Assembly (NCBI RefSeq): GCF_009299485.1
Contig: NZ_WBSO01000012.1
Location: forward strand, 1-64,000
From: Bifidobacterium apri
Lineage (GTDB): Bacteria; Actinomycetota; Actinomycetes; Actinomycetales; Bifidobacteriaceae
Reading direction: 5' to 3'
DNA length: 64,000 bases
Of this stretch, positions 27,301-37,224 are shown in pieces. Positions within the stretch are counted from its first letter, which is position 1; each line of letters starts with the position of its first letter. A program made the translations under genes and the position numbers. The notes under the pieces were generated by a model, which was not told the DNA's origin, did not search any database, and saw only the letters and a list, made by a program, of their open reading frames with translations.

Positions 27301-27928
27301 CGACGGTGTCCGCCCGGACACCCTCAAGGGACTGCTCAAGTGCACGCTGCCGGACAAGGACGGCAACAAGCTCGTGGGCGAGGACGGCAAGGCGCAGCTG
27401 TTCGACGGCCGCACCGGCGAGCCGTTCCCGAAGCCGATCTCCGTGGGCTACATGTACATGCTCAAGCTCCACCACCTGGTCGACGACAAGATCCACGCGC
27501 GTTCCACCGGCCCGTACTCGATGATCACGCAGCAGCCGTTGGGCGGCAAGGCCCAGTTCGGCGGCCAGCGTTTCGGCGAGATGGAGGTATGGGCGCTCGA
27601 AGCTTACGGAGCCGCCTACACGCTGCACGAGATGATGACCACCAAGTCCGACGATGTCGACGGTCGCGTCCGCGCCTATGGAGCCATCGTGAAGGGCGAG
27701 AACCTGCCGCCGGCAGGCATCCCGGAGTCCTTCAAGGTGCTGCTCAAGGAAATGCAGTCGCTCGCCCTGAACGTCGAGGTACTGAACGCAGACGGTCAGG
27801 CGATCGACATGCGTGAGGAAGACGACGACCCGGCTTCCAACTCGAACGATCTCGGCTTCAACATCGGTGCCCGCCCGGACGCCTCCGCCAAGGAGGACCA
27901 GGCCGCACAAGAGCCCGAGTACAAGTGA
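24359..27928 (+). CDS. rpoB: RNA polymerase beta subunit
   Basis: 1189 residues from TTG 24359, chosen because AAGGA lies 8 nt before it and the conserved [24 protein letters not shown] N-terminus begins here; ATG 24299 would add 20 unconserved residues. The subunit forms half of the active cleft. The rifampicin region is visible: [20 protein letters not shown] (about 432-455), [19 protein letters not shown], and [13 protein letters not shown]. Downstream blocks HGNKGVIS and [14 protein letters not shown] are also conserved. At the E. coli His526 position this protein has Asn (residue ~450). Length fits actinobacteria. Followed after 93 bp by rpoC. Confidence 0.97.
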   Translation: MAAEQATTNTTKVIARADEHDIKLHKASDRVNFGSIREPIDVPYLLGVQTDSFDWLIGNERWKKRVEEDEQNGTNTVPHVSGLDEVFQEISPIENFAQTMSLTFSDPYFEEPRHTVQECKEKDYTYSAPLYVNAEFENGDTGEIKSQTVFMGDFPLQTPHGTFIIGGTERVIVSQLVRSPGVYFDRQQDRTSDKEVFGAKIIPSRGAWLEFEIDKRDVLGVRVDRKRKQSAIVFLMAIGMTKQEIAESFKDYPLVIDALAKETSINTQDEALVDLYRKIRPADTPTPEAGKNLLDSFYFNTKRYDLARVGRYKINRKLGLERDYNDRSLSREDIIATIKYLVTLHSGAKTFPGMRDGEPVDLRVDVDDIDHFGNRRIRQVGELIQNQLRTGLSRMERVVRERMTTQDAEAITPQSLINIRPVNATIKEFFGTSQLSQFMDQNNPLAGVTNKRRLSALGPGGLSRDRASMEVRDVHPSHFGRMCPIESPEGPNIGLIGSLATFGRINPFGFIETPYRKVVNGHVTDEVVYMTADREAEHVIAQANQELDENGNFVSKEALVRDAQGEAEDVPVEMVDYMDVSPRQMVSVGASLIPFLEHDEGHRALMGTNMQRQAVPLVKSERPLVGTGSEWRAAVDSGDVILAEKDGVVTYVSADIIRTMNDDGTQSSYKLAKFQRSNQTTCYNQVPLVKHGERVEKGTVLADGPATEKGDLALGKNLLIAFMPWNGYNYEDAVIISQRLVRDDTLSSIHIEEYEIDARETKLGAEEITRDLPNVGEDAIANLDERGIIRIGAEVEAGDILVGKVTPKGETELTPEERLLRAIFGEKSREVRDTSLRVPHGETGTVIAVKEITREDAEEDGDELPNGVNQMIRVYIAQHRKITQGDKLSGRHGNKGVISRILPEEDMPFMADGTPIDIMLNPLGVPSRMNLGQVLELHLGWIAHAGWDISIDPDVEAAWKKYVPQGAEKGAPGTPVATPVFDGVRPDTLKGLLKCTLPDKDGNKLVGEDGKAQLFDGRTGEPFPKPISVGYMYMLKLHHLVDDKIHARSTGPYSMITQQPLGGKAQFGGQRFGEMEVWALEAYGAAYTLHEMMTTKSDDVDGRVRAYGAIVKGENLPPAGIPESFKVLLKEMQSLALNVEVLNADGQAIDMREEDDDPASNSNDLGFNIGARPDASAKEDQAAQEPEYK

Positions 27929-27942
27929 CGACACAGCCGTCA

Positions 27943-27970
27943 GCTCCCGGCTCGAAGGCGGGCCGGGAGC
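27943..27970 (+). promoter_or_regulatory. Hairpin in the rpoB-rpoC gap
   Basis: GCTCCCGGC at 27943-27951 pairs with GCCGGGAGC at 27962-27970 around a 10-nt loop. No T-run follows, so it is more likely an mRNA-processing or attenuation site than a terminator. Confidence 0.55.
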
Positions 27971-28021
27971 AGGCGGCTCCCGCAAACGTGATGGAAACAA
28001 TTTCAAAGACAGGAATCAAGA

Positions 28022-31000
28022 GTGCTGGACGTCAACGCATTTGACAAGCTTCGCATTGGCATGGCCACCGCCGACGACATCCGCGGCTGGAGCTATGGCG
28101 AGGTCAAGAAGCCTGAAACCATCAACTACCGTACCCTGAAGCCCGAGAAGGACGGTCTGTTCGGCGAGCAGATCTTCGGCCCGACCCGCGACTGGGAGTG
28201 CGCGTGCGGCAAGTACAAGCGCGTGCGCTTCAAGGGCATCGTGTGCGAACGCTGCGGCGTGGAAGTCACCCGCTCCCGCGTGCGCCGCGAACGCATGGGA
28301 CACATCGAACTGGCAGCCCCGGTCACCCACATCTGGTATTTCAAGGGTGTTCCGAGCCGTCTGGGCTACCTGCTGGACATTGCTCCGAAGGACCTGGAGA
28401 AGGTCATCTACTTCGCCGCCTACATGGTGACCGAGGTGAATGAGGAGCAGCGCCATCAGGATCTGCCGGACCTGCAGGAAGAGTTCGACAACGAAATCGC
28501 CAACCTTGAGCGTCGTCGCAACAGCGAAATCGAAGCGCGCGCCAAGAAGGTGGAAGAGGATCTGCACGCTCTCGAAGAGGCCGGCGAAGCCAAGGGCAGC
28601 GCCCGCGCCAAGCTGCGTAGCGGCGCCGAACGCGATATGGCGTCGATCCGCCAGCGCTTCGACGACCAGATCCAGCGTCTGACCGCCGTGTTCGACCGGT
28701 TCAAGACCCTGAAGCCCGGCGATATGGAAGGCGACGTCGACCTGTGGCGCGAAATGAAGGATCGCTATGGTGATTACTTCGACGGCTGCATGGGCGCCGA
28801 AGCCATCAAGAAGCGCCTGCAGGACTTCGATCTGAAGGCCGCCGCTGAAGAGCTGCGCGAAGAGATCGACAAGGGCACCGGCCAGCGTAAGGCCCGTGCG
28901 CTCAAGCGTCTGAAGGTCGTCAACGCCTTCCTGACCACCGACAACAAGCCGGAGGCAATGGTGCTCGACGTGATCCCGGTCATTCCGCCGGATCTGCGCC
29001 CGATGGTCCAGCTGGACGGCGGCCGTTTCGCGACCTCCGATCTCAACGACCTGTACCGCCGAGTGATCAACCGCAACAACCGTCTGAAGCGACTCATCGA
29101 GCTGGGCGCTCCGGAGATCATGCTCAACAACGAGAAGCGCATGCTCCAGGAAGCGGTTGACTCCCTGTTCGACAACGGCCGTCGTGGCCGTCCGGTCACC
29201 GGCGCTTCGAACCGCCCGCTGAAGTCCTTGGCCGATATGCTCAAGGGCAAGCAGGGTCGTTTCCGTCAGAACCTGCTCGGCAAGCGTGTGGATTACTCCG
29301 GCCGTTCCGTGATCGTCGTCGGCCCGAGCCTGCGCATGCATCAGTGCGGTCTGCCGAAGCCGATGGCGCTCGAATTGTTCAAGCCCTTCGTCATCAAGCG
29401 TCTGGTGGACCTCAACTACGCGCAGAACATGAAGAGCGCGAAGCATCTGGTCGATCGTGCCGATCCGGCGGTGTGGGGCGTGCTCGAAGAGGTCATCTCC
29501 GAGCATCCTGTGCTCCTCAACCGTGCGCCTACGCTGCACCGTCTGGGTATTCAGGCTTTCGAGCCGATCCTCGTCGAAGGCAAGGCCATCCACCTGCCGC
29601 CGCTCGCATGCGCCGCATTCAACGCGGACTTCGATGGCGACCAGATGGCAATCCACCTTCCGTTGAGCGCTGAGGCACAGGCTGAAGCCCGCACGCTGAT
29701 GATGGCATCCGACAACATCCTGAAGCCGGCGGACGGCCACACCGTCACCATGCCGAGCCAGGACATGATCCTCGGTCTGTACTACTTGACGACCGTGGTT
29801 GAGGGCGCCAAGGGCCAGGGCCGCGTGTTCGGCTCCCTGGACGAGGTCATCATGGCTCTCGACAAGCATGACATCGACATGCAGGCCAAGGTGCTGATCC
29901 GTATGCCGAAGGACTTTGTGCTGCCGGCAGATTGGAAGCCGGGCGAGCTCAAGGTCACCGATCCGGAGCCGGGCAGCCCGGATGTCGTCAAGGAAGAGCG
30001 TTTCTCCGACGGCACCTACCTGTTCGCCACCTCCTACGGGCGCATCCTGTTCAACGGAACCCTGCCGGTGGACTACCCGTTCATCAACGAGCAGGTTCCG
30101 AAGGGCCGTCTCGCCAAGATCGTCGATGATATCGCCACGCGCTACTCCACCCAGCAGGTCGCCGCTTCCCTTGACGCGCTCAAGGACCTCGGCTTCACCC
30201 GCGCACCGTGGTCAGGTGTGACGATGGCGTTCTCCGACATCGTCGAGCCGCCGGATCGCGAACCGATCATCAAGGATTACGAAGGCCAGGCCGCGAAGGT
30301 CAACTCCCAGTTCGACCTTGGTCTGTTGACCGACGAAGAACGCCGCCAGGAGCTGATCAACCTGTGGACGGAATGCACCGACAAGGTTGCAGAAGCCATG
30401 CGCGACAACTTCCATGATGACAACAATGTGAACATCATGGTCCAGTCCGGTGCACGAGGCAACTGGATGCAGATCCGCCAGATTGCTGGTATGCGAGGCC
30501 TCGTGGCTAACCCGAAGGGCGAGATCATCCCGCGTCCTGTCAAGTCCAACTACCGTGAGGGCCTGTCCGTGCTCGAGTACTTCATCTCGCAGCACGGCGC
30601 GCGCAAGGGCCTGGCAGATACCGCACTGCGTACCGCAGAATCCGGTTACCTCACCCGTCGTCTGGTCGATGTCGCGCAGGAAGTCATCGTGCGCGAAGAG
30701 GATTGCGGCACCAAGCACGGCCTGGTCATGAAGGTCGCCGAGCGCGACGAGAACGGCAACCTCGTCCTCGTCAAGGCGGCTGACGGCGGTCCGTACTCGC
30801 GTCTGCTCGCTGAGGACGTCCTCGACCCGAAGACCGGCGAAGTGCTGTACAAGCGTGACGAGGCCATGTCCATGGATGTGCTGCGCGACATGGTCGCCCA
30901 CGGTGTGGAGGAAGTCAAGGCACGGTCCGTGCTCACCTGCGAATCCAAGCGTGGCGTGTGCGCGAAGTGCTACGGCTGGTCGCTGGCCACCAACACGCTG

Positions 31001-32122
31001 GTCGATGTCGGCGAGGCTGTGGGTATCGTCGCGGCCCAGTCCATCGGCGAGCCTGGTACCCAGCTGACGCTGCGTTCCTTCCACTCCGGCGGTGTCGCTT
31101 CGGCTTCCGATATCACGCAGGGTCTTCCGCGTGTCACCGAGTTGTTCGAAGCCCGTACGCCTAAGGGCGAGGCCCCGATTACGGATTATGCCGGCACCGT
31201 CAAGGTGCAGGACACCGATCGCGGCCGCCAGGTCACGCTGTCTCCTGACGACGAGGGCGTTGAGCCGATCGTGTACCCGGTGTCACGTCGTGCGCCGCTG
31301 ATGGTCAAGGACGGCGACCATGTCGCCGCCGGCACCCAGCTGTGCGAAGGCTCCGTCGATCCGAAGAAGATTCTTCGCATCCTCGGTCCGCGTGCCGCCC
31401 AGGTCAACATCGTGGAGGAAGTGCACAACGTGTACCGCTCCCAGGGCGTGGATATCCACGACAAGCACATCGAAGTCATCGTGCACCAGATGCTGCATCG
31501 CGTGACCGTGCTTGACGCGGGCGACACCGCGCTGCTGCCCGGTGAGCTTGTCGACCGCCAGAAGTTCCAGGAGATCAACAAGCAGACCGTCAAGAACGGT
31601 GGCAAGCCCGCCGCCGGCCGTCCGGAGCTCATGGGTATCACCAAGGCTTCGCTCGCGACCGATTCGTGGCTGTCTGCCGCATCCTTCCAGGAGACCACGC
31701 GCGTGCTCACCGAAGCCGCCTTGAATGAGAAGGAAGACGATCTCAAGGGCCTCAAGGAGAACGTGATCATCGGCAAGCTGATCCCGGCCGGTACCGGCTT
31801 GGCGCGTTACCGCAACGCGACGGTCGAACCCGACAAGGCGATCCGCGACACGATCTACCCGAACTTCGGACTGGGCGGCGATACCGACGCTCCGCTCGAC
31901 TTCGGCGATGAGAACGACGATATGGATCTGTCCGGCCTCGAATTCGGCGATATGAAGCTTGGGCAGGATTTCAACCCTGATGATTTCAGCGTTGACGACT
32001 TCAATCCTGACGATTTCTTGGATGACCAAGGCGGTCAGGAGAACATCGAAGGCGACGCTGGAGATGCATCCGATGGCACCGATACGTCGGATACCGCTGA
32101 GGACGACGGACAGCAGGCCTGA
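28022..32122 (+). CDS. rpoC: RNA polymerase beta' subunit
   Basis: 1366 residues, GTG start 28022 after ACAGGAATCAAGA. Contains the N-terminal zinc finger (CACGKYKR...CERCGVE), the catalytic magnesium site NADFDGDQM (about residue 535), the bridge-helix/trigger-loop region ([10 protein letters not shown]), and the second Cys cluster [13 protein letters not shown]. The C-terminal ~50 residues are very acidic ([17 protein letters not shown]...). That tail is longer than in E. coli. Transcribed with rpoB and ends at a long hairpin. Confidence 0.97.
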   Translation: MLDVNAFDKLRIGMATADDIRGWSYGEVKKPETINYRTLKPEKDGLFGEQIFGPTRDWECACGKYKRVRFKGIVCERCGVEVTRSRVRRERMGHIELAAPVTHIWYFKGVPSRLGYLLDIAPKDLEKVIYFAAYMVTEVNEEQRHQDLPDLQEEFDNEIANLERRRNSEIEARAKKVEEDLHALEEAGEAKGSARAKLRSGAERDMASIRQRFDDQIQRLTAVFDRFKTLKPGDMEGDVDLWREMKDRYGDYFDGCMGAEAIKKRLQDFDLKAAAEELREEIDKGTGQRKARALKRLKVVNAFLTTDNKPEAMVLDVIPVIPPDLRPMVQLDGGRFATSDLNDLYRRVINRNNRLKRLIELGAPEIMLNNEKRMLQEAVDSLFDNGRRGRPVTGASNRPLKSLADMLKGKQGRFRQNLLGKRVDYSGRSVIVVGPSLRMHQCGLPKPMALELFKPFVIKRLVDLNYAQNMKSAKHLVDRADPAVWGVLEEVISEHPVLLNRAPTLHRLGIQAFEPILVEGKAIHLPPLACAAFNADFDGDQMAIHLPLSAEAQAEARTLMMASDNILKPADGHTVTMPSQDMILGLYYLTTVVEGAKGQGRVFGSLDEVIMALDKHDIDMQAKVLIRMPKDFVLPADWKPGELKVTDPEPGSPDVVKEERFSDGTYLFATSYGRILFNGTLPVDYPFINEQVPKGRLAKIVDDIATRYSTQQVAASLDALKDLGFTRAPWSGVTMAFSDIVEPPDREPIIKDYEGQAAKVNSQFDLGLLTDEERRQELINLWTECTDKVAEAMRDNFHDDNNVNIMVQSGARGNWMQIRQIAGMRGLVANPKGEIIPRPVKSNYREGLSVLEYFISQHGARKGLADTALRTAESGYLTRRLVDVAQEVIVREEDCGTKHGLVMKVAERDENGNLVLVKAADGGPYSRLLAEDVLDPKTGEVLYKRDEAMSMDVLRDMVAHGVEEVKARSVLTCESKRGVCAKCYGWSLATNTLVDVGEAVGIVAAQSIGEPGTQLTLRSFHSGGVASASDITQGLPRVTELFEARTPKGEAPITDYAGTVKVQDTDRGRQVTLSPDDEGVEPIVYPVSRRAPLMVKDGDHVAAGTQLCEGSVDPKKILRILGPRAAQVNIVEEVHNVYRSQGVDIHDKHIEVIVHQMLHRVTVLDAGDTALLPGELVDRQKFQEINKQTVKNGGKPAAGRPELMGITKASLATDSWLSAASFQETTRVLTEAALNEKEDDLKGLKENVIIGKLIPAGTGLARYRNATVEPDKAIRDTIYPNFGLGGDTDAPLDFGDENDDMDLSGLEFGDMKLGQDFNPDDFSVDDFNPDDFLDDQGGQENIEGDAGDASDGTDTSDTAEDDGQQA

Positions 32123-32152
32123 CCGGTCTGAGTTCCGCTCCTTGCGCGATTG

Positions 32153-32196
32153 AGTCGAGCCGGGCGGCTGTGGAAACACAGTCACCCGGCTCGACT
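32153..32196 (+). terminator. Hairpin after rpoC
   Basis: Outer stem AGTCGAGCCGGG / CCCGGCTCGACT (12 bp) encloses an inner stem CTGTG-GAAA-CACAG. Very stable, but no T-tract follows. Confidence 0.75.
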
Positions 32197-32520
32197 GGTA
32201 TGTACGCCGTACTGCCGCAAGCTGCTACCGCCGGAAGGTGTGGAGTATGCCGGGCATCGCTGTCACCGTTCGCAGCTTGACTCACGAGGGTGTGGGGGAC
32301 AGGCTGTGCACAATCAATCAACGGCATATGCAATCAAGCCATGACATGCATAGCGAACCGAGGTGTGCGGGGTATGCGGTGCTGCCATGCCGGATACGGC
32401 AGGATTGATTCCTGGTTCTCCGTTGCACAGTATCGTGCTTCACACATGGTGGCTCAGACATCGTGGTTCATAACATCGTGTTGCACAACATCTGGCCACA
32501 ACACTGTGCTTGACAGCGCC
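32197..32520. other. Gap between rpoC terminator and a small ORF
   Basis: About 320 bp with lower GC than the surroundings and several short ACATCGTG/ACAACATC-type repeats (32459-32505). No gene, RNA or promoter could be supported. Confidence 0.35.
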
Positions 32521-32760
32521 ATGTTTTCAGTGAGTTTTCCGTACGGGGTCAACACGCACCGCCTCTTGGTGCGCGGACACCGAATACCAAACCGGCCTGA
32601 CCATACGGCGTACGACACGCCGAACGCCATGCTGGCGCGGCTGTGCGGCCTCGGTATCGGCTTCGGGGCGCTCGCCGCCGGTTGGCTGATCCTGCTTATC
32701 GCCGCATGGCGCCGGCGTGGGAAGGAAGGGCCGATACCCGTGTGTCACCGGGCGGGATGA
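32521..32760 (+). CDS. Possible small membrane protein upstream of adnA
   Basis: 79 residues if ATG 32521 is used. Residues about 42-63 form one clear hydrophobic helix (GLGIGFGALAAGWLILLIAAW) followed by RRRGK, a normal stop-transfer arrangement. The frame stays open further upstream, but that part is Cys-rich and atypical. No family recognised and no good ribosome site, so it may be spurious or degraded. Confidence 0.35.
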   Translation: MFSVSFPYGVNTHRLLVRGHRIPNRPDHTAYDTPNAMLARLCGLGIGFGALAAGWLILLIAAWRRRGKEGPIPVCHRAG

Positions 32761-32817
32761 CGACACGGAATCTCGACGTGCCATTCGCATATGATGGATT
32801 CCACGGGAGGTACATCA

Positions 32818-35800
32818 ATGATGCGAAGCGGCACGATATTCGGCGGCGACAACGGAGTTGAACGGCCTTGCGACGGCTTGGCTCAAGCGTTGCTTGCCGG
32901 CACATTGACGAACGGGGCCGGGGAACCTACCCGGACGTTGGTGGTTTTGGGTGCGCCGTGCAGCGGCAAAACACCGTTCGCCTACCATACGTTGCTCGAC
33001 GGCATCCGCGCGTTCGGGGACACGCGCGCGGTCATGACCGTATCAGGTCGAGTCGCGGCGGATGCGCTGGGCAATAAGGCGATTCGCGAACTCGGAGCTG
33101 TTTCCCAAGCCCGACCGGTGACAACCATGTCAGCGCTGGCGTTCAGGGCGATCACCGCCGTACGGTCGGCACAGGGCAAAGCGTTGCCGAGACTGCTCAA
33201 CGGCGCCGAACAAGACGCGTTGTTGCGTACCGTGGTCGCTGAGCATATCCGCCACGCCCGCAGCGGCGACGAATGCCCCATATGCGCGCTGCTGCGCGAG
33301 TACTTCGCCCAAGACGCTTGGTCGGATATGATCTGCGATCCTGTGCCGCAGGAGGGCGTGCGCGCCGCCGCTTCCACGAGCGAGGTATCTGGGCGTCCGG
33401 CGTCGGAATCCACATCGCTTGCGATGTTCACCAAAGGCATCAGCGACGCGTTCATCATTCAGCTGCGCGATATCATCTCGCGCATCAACGAACTCGGGCT
33501 GCGCACGCAGGATGAACAGCCGTTGATCGGGCGTCTGCATTCGATCGCCGGTGCGACCGGCACTTCAGGCGCGGGGATGAGCCCGCAGGCACGACGGCTT
33601 GATGTGCAGTGGCGACTGGCTTTCGCACTGCGGCAGGAATATGCTGCGGCGATTGAACGCAATTATCAGGGCCAGTACCGGCTCGACCCGTCCATGCTGC
33701 TGGTCGAAGGCGCGTTGGCGGTGCCTGTGCTGGATAAGACGAGCTTTCCCGAGCTTATTGTGGTTGACGACGCGCAGGATCTGACGCTTGCCGGTCTCGC
33801 ATTCCTCGAGCAGGCGGTTACGGCAGGTACGCGGTTGCTGGTGGTGGATGACCCGGATGAATCCGTGCAGGCATTCCGCGGATCGCACCCGGAATATGCC
33901 TTGAGGCGTCTGCTGGCTTCAGACGGCGCATTCCACGCTGCCGTGGGCGCGCTGGACAAGCCTGCGCAGGACGGATATCGCAACTTGGTCGTCTCGCGGG
34001 TCAGCCTTGACATCGCTTCAGATGAACAGTTCGATCTGTCGATTCCGGAGCGTCCATGGAAAACGGCGGTGATACCTGGAAGCTATCCGATCGCATCCAT
34101 CAACGAGCAAGGGGTGGACGGAAACACGATTGACCGCACGCGTGACGGCAGCGTAAGTACCCGGCTCTATGCTTCACCGAACGAGGAGCTCGAAACGGTG
34201 GTCGCCGCCATCAAAGCCGATCATCTCAACCATGGGCGTGCGTGGAACGATATGGCGGTCATCGCGCATGACAACGCGACCGTGCGGGCATTCGGCGAGC
34301 GGTTGCGGCGTGACGGTGTGCCGGTGCGGTATTCGTCGGTGACCAAACCGTTGAAGGACGAGCCTTTTGTCCAAGGGCTGTTCGCGTTGATCGAACTTGC
34401 CCAAGTGCGTCTGCGCGGGGCCGATGCCGTCCATGATGCGCGATTCGTGGGGGTGCCCGACTCGGAAGCCACCGGCCCCGGACAGGACGATATCGCCAGG
34501 CTTGCCGCGTTCATTCGCTCACGTGTACGCATGGTAATGGGCTCACCGTTGATCACCGCACGGCGGGGGAGGGAACAATCTCCGGCACGTATCGAACCGG
34601 TGGAATCGGCTATGCAATCGCTGGTTTCGTTGTCCACAGTCATTCGTCAGCAGACTGATGCTCATGCCGGGGATGCTGCTGCTGACGGCCAGCATCACGA
34701 TGCTGCCCTGCTCGTATTGCAACAGCGGTGGAAGAGCCTGCAATCGGCGCTGCTTCAAGCGCAGGACACCCCCGCCGGAGACCATGCGCAACAACCGGAT
34801 GGCGACTTTGACGGCGAATCCGGAGTACACGTCGACCAATCCGGTGCTGACGAGGCGGCATCCCCGCTCACGCTGGATGCGATGTACCTGCTGCTCGCAT
34901 GCTCGCATCCGCTGGACATGACCGGGCAGATGCATGGGGACGTCACGGATACGGATGCCGATGTCATGCTGGACATGCTTGGTGCGGTCTCCCGTCATGA
35001 CGCGGATATCCGCGCATTCGCGACGATGTGGCGCAATGTCGGGGCGATTGCCTCGCATATCGCCAAGCTCGCCGACACGAGCCCGGTGTACGTGCTGGAC
35101 GCAGCATGGAACGAATGCCGCGTCGCCACCACCTGGCAGACCGCGGCGCTGATCAACTCGCAGGAAGGCCGTGCCGCCAATGACCGGCTGGATACGGCAA
35201 TGCGTCTGTTCGACTACGCGTCTGGTTCCGGGGCGGGGGATATCACCGCGTTCTTCCGCATCGTGCGTTCGATGCGTATTGAGGCGGATTCGCTGGCGAA
35301 AGTCGCGCCCATCGACCAGGCGATTACCCTGACCACGCCAGCCGGTTCCGGCGGACGGCATTGGCCGCTGGTGTGGATTGTCGCCGTGCAACAGGATGTG
35401 TGGCCGAATCTTGTGCCGCGCAACACGATGTTCGGGGGCGAGGATCTCGCCGACCTTGTACTGCACGGCACCATCCCGTCAATCAATCGTGGGTCTCACC
35501 GCGACGATCGGCTCACCACCGTGCTGCATAGTGAGCAGCGCAGCCTGCTGGTCGCCCTGACGCGCGCGAGCGAACGCGTGACACTGTCCGCCGTCGCATC
35601 GGATGATCTCATCCCATCCGATGTTCTCGCGCGCTATCTGCCGGAACGCTTTGACACCGATCAGCCTGCCGGTACGGCTGATGCTGAGCAATTCGCATCA
35701 CCCGAAACCGGCGAGGAACATCACATCGCGCCGGATATCGCCGGTCTGTGCACGGACGTGCGAGGACTGGTCGCGGCGGCACGCATCACGCTCGCGCGCA

Positions 35801-37224
35801 ACCGCGGTGACAGCGACCGCGAGAGACATGCCCGCGAAGACGCGTACCATGCGTTGCAACTGCTTGATGACGCCGGCGTCTCCTCCGCCGACCCGCGCAA
35901 CTGGTCTTTCCTGACCACGGCACCGGTGATGCCGCAACCCGACGGTGAAGCGGCTGCTGCAACCGCAACACAACCAGCCGGCGAACCGCATGAAAACGGC
36001 ACGCCCTCTCCGGCCAACGAGGTCAGATTGTCTCCATCCTCGGTGGATGGATTGTGGGCGTGCCCGGTGTGCTGGATGATGGACCACCAGTTCGCCGGTC
36101 CCCGCCCCGGTGGCGTGCAGGCGAGCATCGGCACCATCGTCCATCAGATCGCCCAGGAAGCCAGCGCAGCCGGGCTTGACCATCCCGACTACCATGCCGA
36201 CATGTCGGCGGACGATCGCATCGTTGCTATCCGTGATCGGATGGTTGCCCGCTACCGTCAGCTGCGTGTCGATCCGGCGACCGTCAACAATCCCGCCGAC
36301 CGGTACACGCTGCTGTACAAGGACGCGCAGGTGGCCACGATGCTCGGGAACATCGCTTCGTACTTCGTCAAATCCAACGATAACGACTACCCCCAAGGCA
36401 ATAAACGCAAGCCGGAGGATAACATCATTGCCGGTGTATTGGATCGTGCGGAATGTGAGAAAGAGTTCGACGCCAGGTTCACCCTTGACGACATCGCCGC
36501 GGCATACAACCGGATCCAGTCTGTCCACGTGCCGATGACCGTGAAGGACATCAGCGCCATCATGGGCGCGATGGTCGACGGATGGCCCGAAGGCATGAGT
36601 GAGGACTTGGCTATTCGTCTGACCGGGCGCATCGACCGTGAGGAGCACCGGCACACCGACGATGGCGAGCAGATCAGGCTTCTGGACTACAAAACCGGTA
36701 CAAGGCCTGCCACGAAAGGGGTGTTCAACGACTTGCAGCTGGTGTGCTACCAGCTGGGACTCGCTTTCCCGGTGCAAGGTGACAGGCTCGGGGATGCCAG
36801 CCAGCCGCTGATTGCGCAAAGTGTCCTCTTCCACGTTCATGATGCTGAGACCCCCGCTGCAAGTTACGCGCCGGAAAGCCTCTACCAGCCGCCGCTGTTC
36901 CGCGACGGGCATATGAACGCCGAACCATTCCATCCGCGCAAGGGGTACCCCCGTCCTGATCGTTTGTACGATTACGCGGACATCAGCCAGCCCGACACCG
37001 TATCCGACGAGCTGTGGGAGGATTTCAGCCGTGTGACCGCGAATACCCAGATCATGTGGGCATTGGCGATGATCGCCCGCGTGTTCTACGCGGGGGCTGC
37101 GGTGCGCTCCGAACGGATTGTCGCGCATCCGCAGAGCACGCATCTGAACTATTGCACCAATCGTGGCATCTGCCCGGCGTGCGCAGGCCAGATCGATACC
37201 GTGTTTGAAACGAGGACAGCATGA
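32818..37224 (+). CDS. AdnA-like UvrD helicase / PD-(D/E)XK nuclease subunit
   Basis: 1468 residues from ATG 32818 (GGGAGG 11 nt upstream; ATG 32791 is an alternative). SF1 helicase: Walker A GAPCSGKT (~44-51), Walker B-like VVDDAQD, motif VI LVALTRASERVT. The C-terminal third is a RecB-type nuclease with LLDYKTG (~1290). Four cysteines, WACPVCW (~1081) and YCTNRGICPAC (~1445), bracket that domain with C-x5-C-x2-C at the end, consistent with an iron-sulphur staple. With the overlapping next gene it forms a double-strand-break end-resection machine of the AdnAB/AddAB class. The middle holds variable, Asp/Ala-rich inserts. Confidence 0.85.
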   Translation: MMRSGTIFGGDNGVERPCDGLAQALLAGTLTNGAGEPTRTLVVLGAPCSGKTPFAYHTLLDGIRAFGDTRAVMTVSGRVAADALGNKAIRELGAVSQARPVTTMSALAFRAITAVRSAQGKALPRLLNGAEQDALLRTVVAEHIRHARSGDECPICALLREYFAQDAWSDMICDPVPQEGVRAAASTSEVSGRPASESTSLAMFTKGISDAFIIQLRDIISRINELGLRTQDEQPLIGRLHSIAGATGTSGAGMSPQARRLDVQWRLAFALRQEYAAAIERNYQGQYRLDPSMLLVEGALAVPVLDKTSFPELIVVDDAQDLTLAGLAFLEQAVTAGTRLLVVDDPDESVQAFRGSHPEYALRRLLASDGAFHAAVGALDKPAQDGYRNLVVSRVSLDIASDEQFDLSIPERPWKTAVIPGSYPIASINEQGVDGNTIDRTRDGSVSTRLYASPNEELETVVAAIKADHLNHGRAWNDMAVIAHDNATVRAFGERLRRDGVPVRYSSVTKPLKDEPFVQGLFALIELAQVRLRGADAVHDARFVGVPDSEATGPGQDDIARLAAFIRSRVRMVMGSPLITARRGREQSPARIEPVESAMQSLVSLSTVIRQQTDAHAGDAAADGQHHDAALLVLQQRWKSLQSALLQAQDTPAGDHAQQPDGDFDGESGVHVDQSGADEAASPLTLDAMYLLLACSHPLDMTGQMHGDVTDTDADVMLDMLGAVSRHDADIRAFATMWRNVGAIASHIAKLADTSPVYVLDAAWNECRVATTWQTAALINSQEGRAANDRLDTAMRLFDYASGSGAGDITAFFRIVRSMRIEADSLAKVAPIDQAITLTTPAGSGGRHWPLVWIVAVQQDVWPNLVPRNTMFGGEDLADLVLHGTIPSINRGSHRDDRLTTVLHSEQRSLLVALTRASERVTLSAVASDDLIPSDVLARYLPERFDTDQPAGTADAEQFASPETGEEHHIAPDIAGLCTDVRGLVAAARITLARNRGDSDRERHAREDAYHALQLLDDAGVSSADPRNWSFLTTAPVMPQPDGEAAAATATQPAGEPHENGTPSPANEVRLSPSSVDGLWACPVCWMMDHQFAGPRPGGVQASIGTIVHQIAQEASAAGLDHPDYHADMSADDRIVAIRDRMVARYRQLRVDPATVNNPADRYTLLYKDAQVATMLGNIASYFVKSNDNDYPQGNKRKPEDNIIAGVLDRAECEKEFDARFTLDDIAAAYNRIQSVHVPMTVKDISAIMGAMVDGWPEGMSEDLAIRLTGRIDREEHRHTDDGEQIRLLDYKTGTRPATKGVFNDLQLVCYQLGLAFPVQGDRLGDASQPLIAQSVLFHVHDAETPAASYAPESLYQPPLFRDGHMNAEPFHPRKGYPRPDRLYDYADISQPDTVSDELWEDFSRVTANTQIMWALAMIARVFYAGAAVRSERIVAHPQSTHLNYCTNRGICPACAGQIDTVFETRTA

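Noticed and set aside
24629..28006. A 1125-codon open frame on the minus strand across rpoB
   Set aside because: It is the mirror of rpoB codon bias (G/C third positions keep the opposite frame open). No start signal, no domain, and rpoB is certain.
28016..29869. A 617-codon minus-strand frame across rpoC
   Set aside because: Same cause: antisense of a highly biased gene. Its sequence is low-complexity and has no family resemblance.
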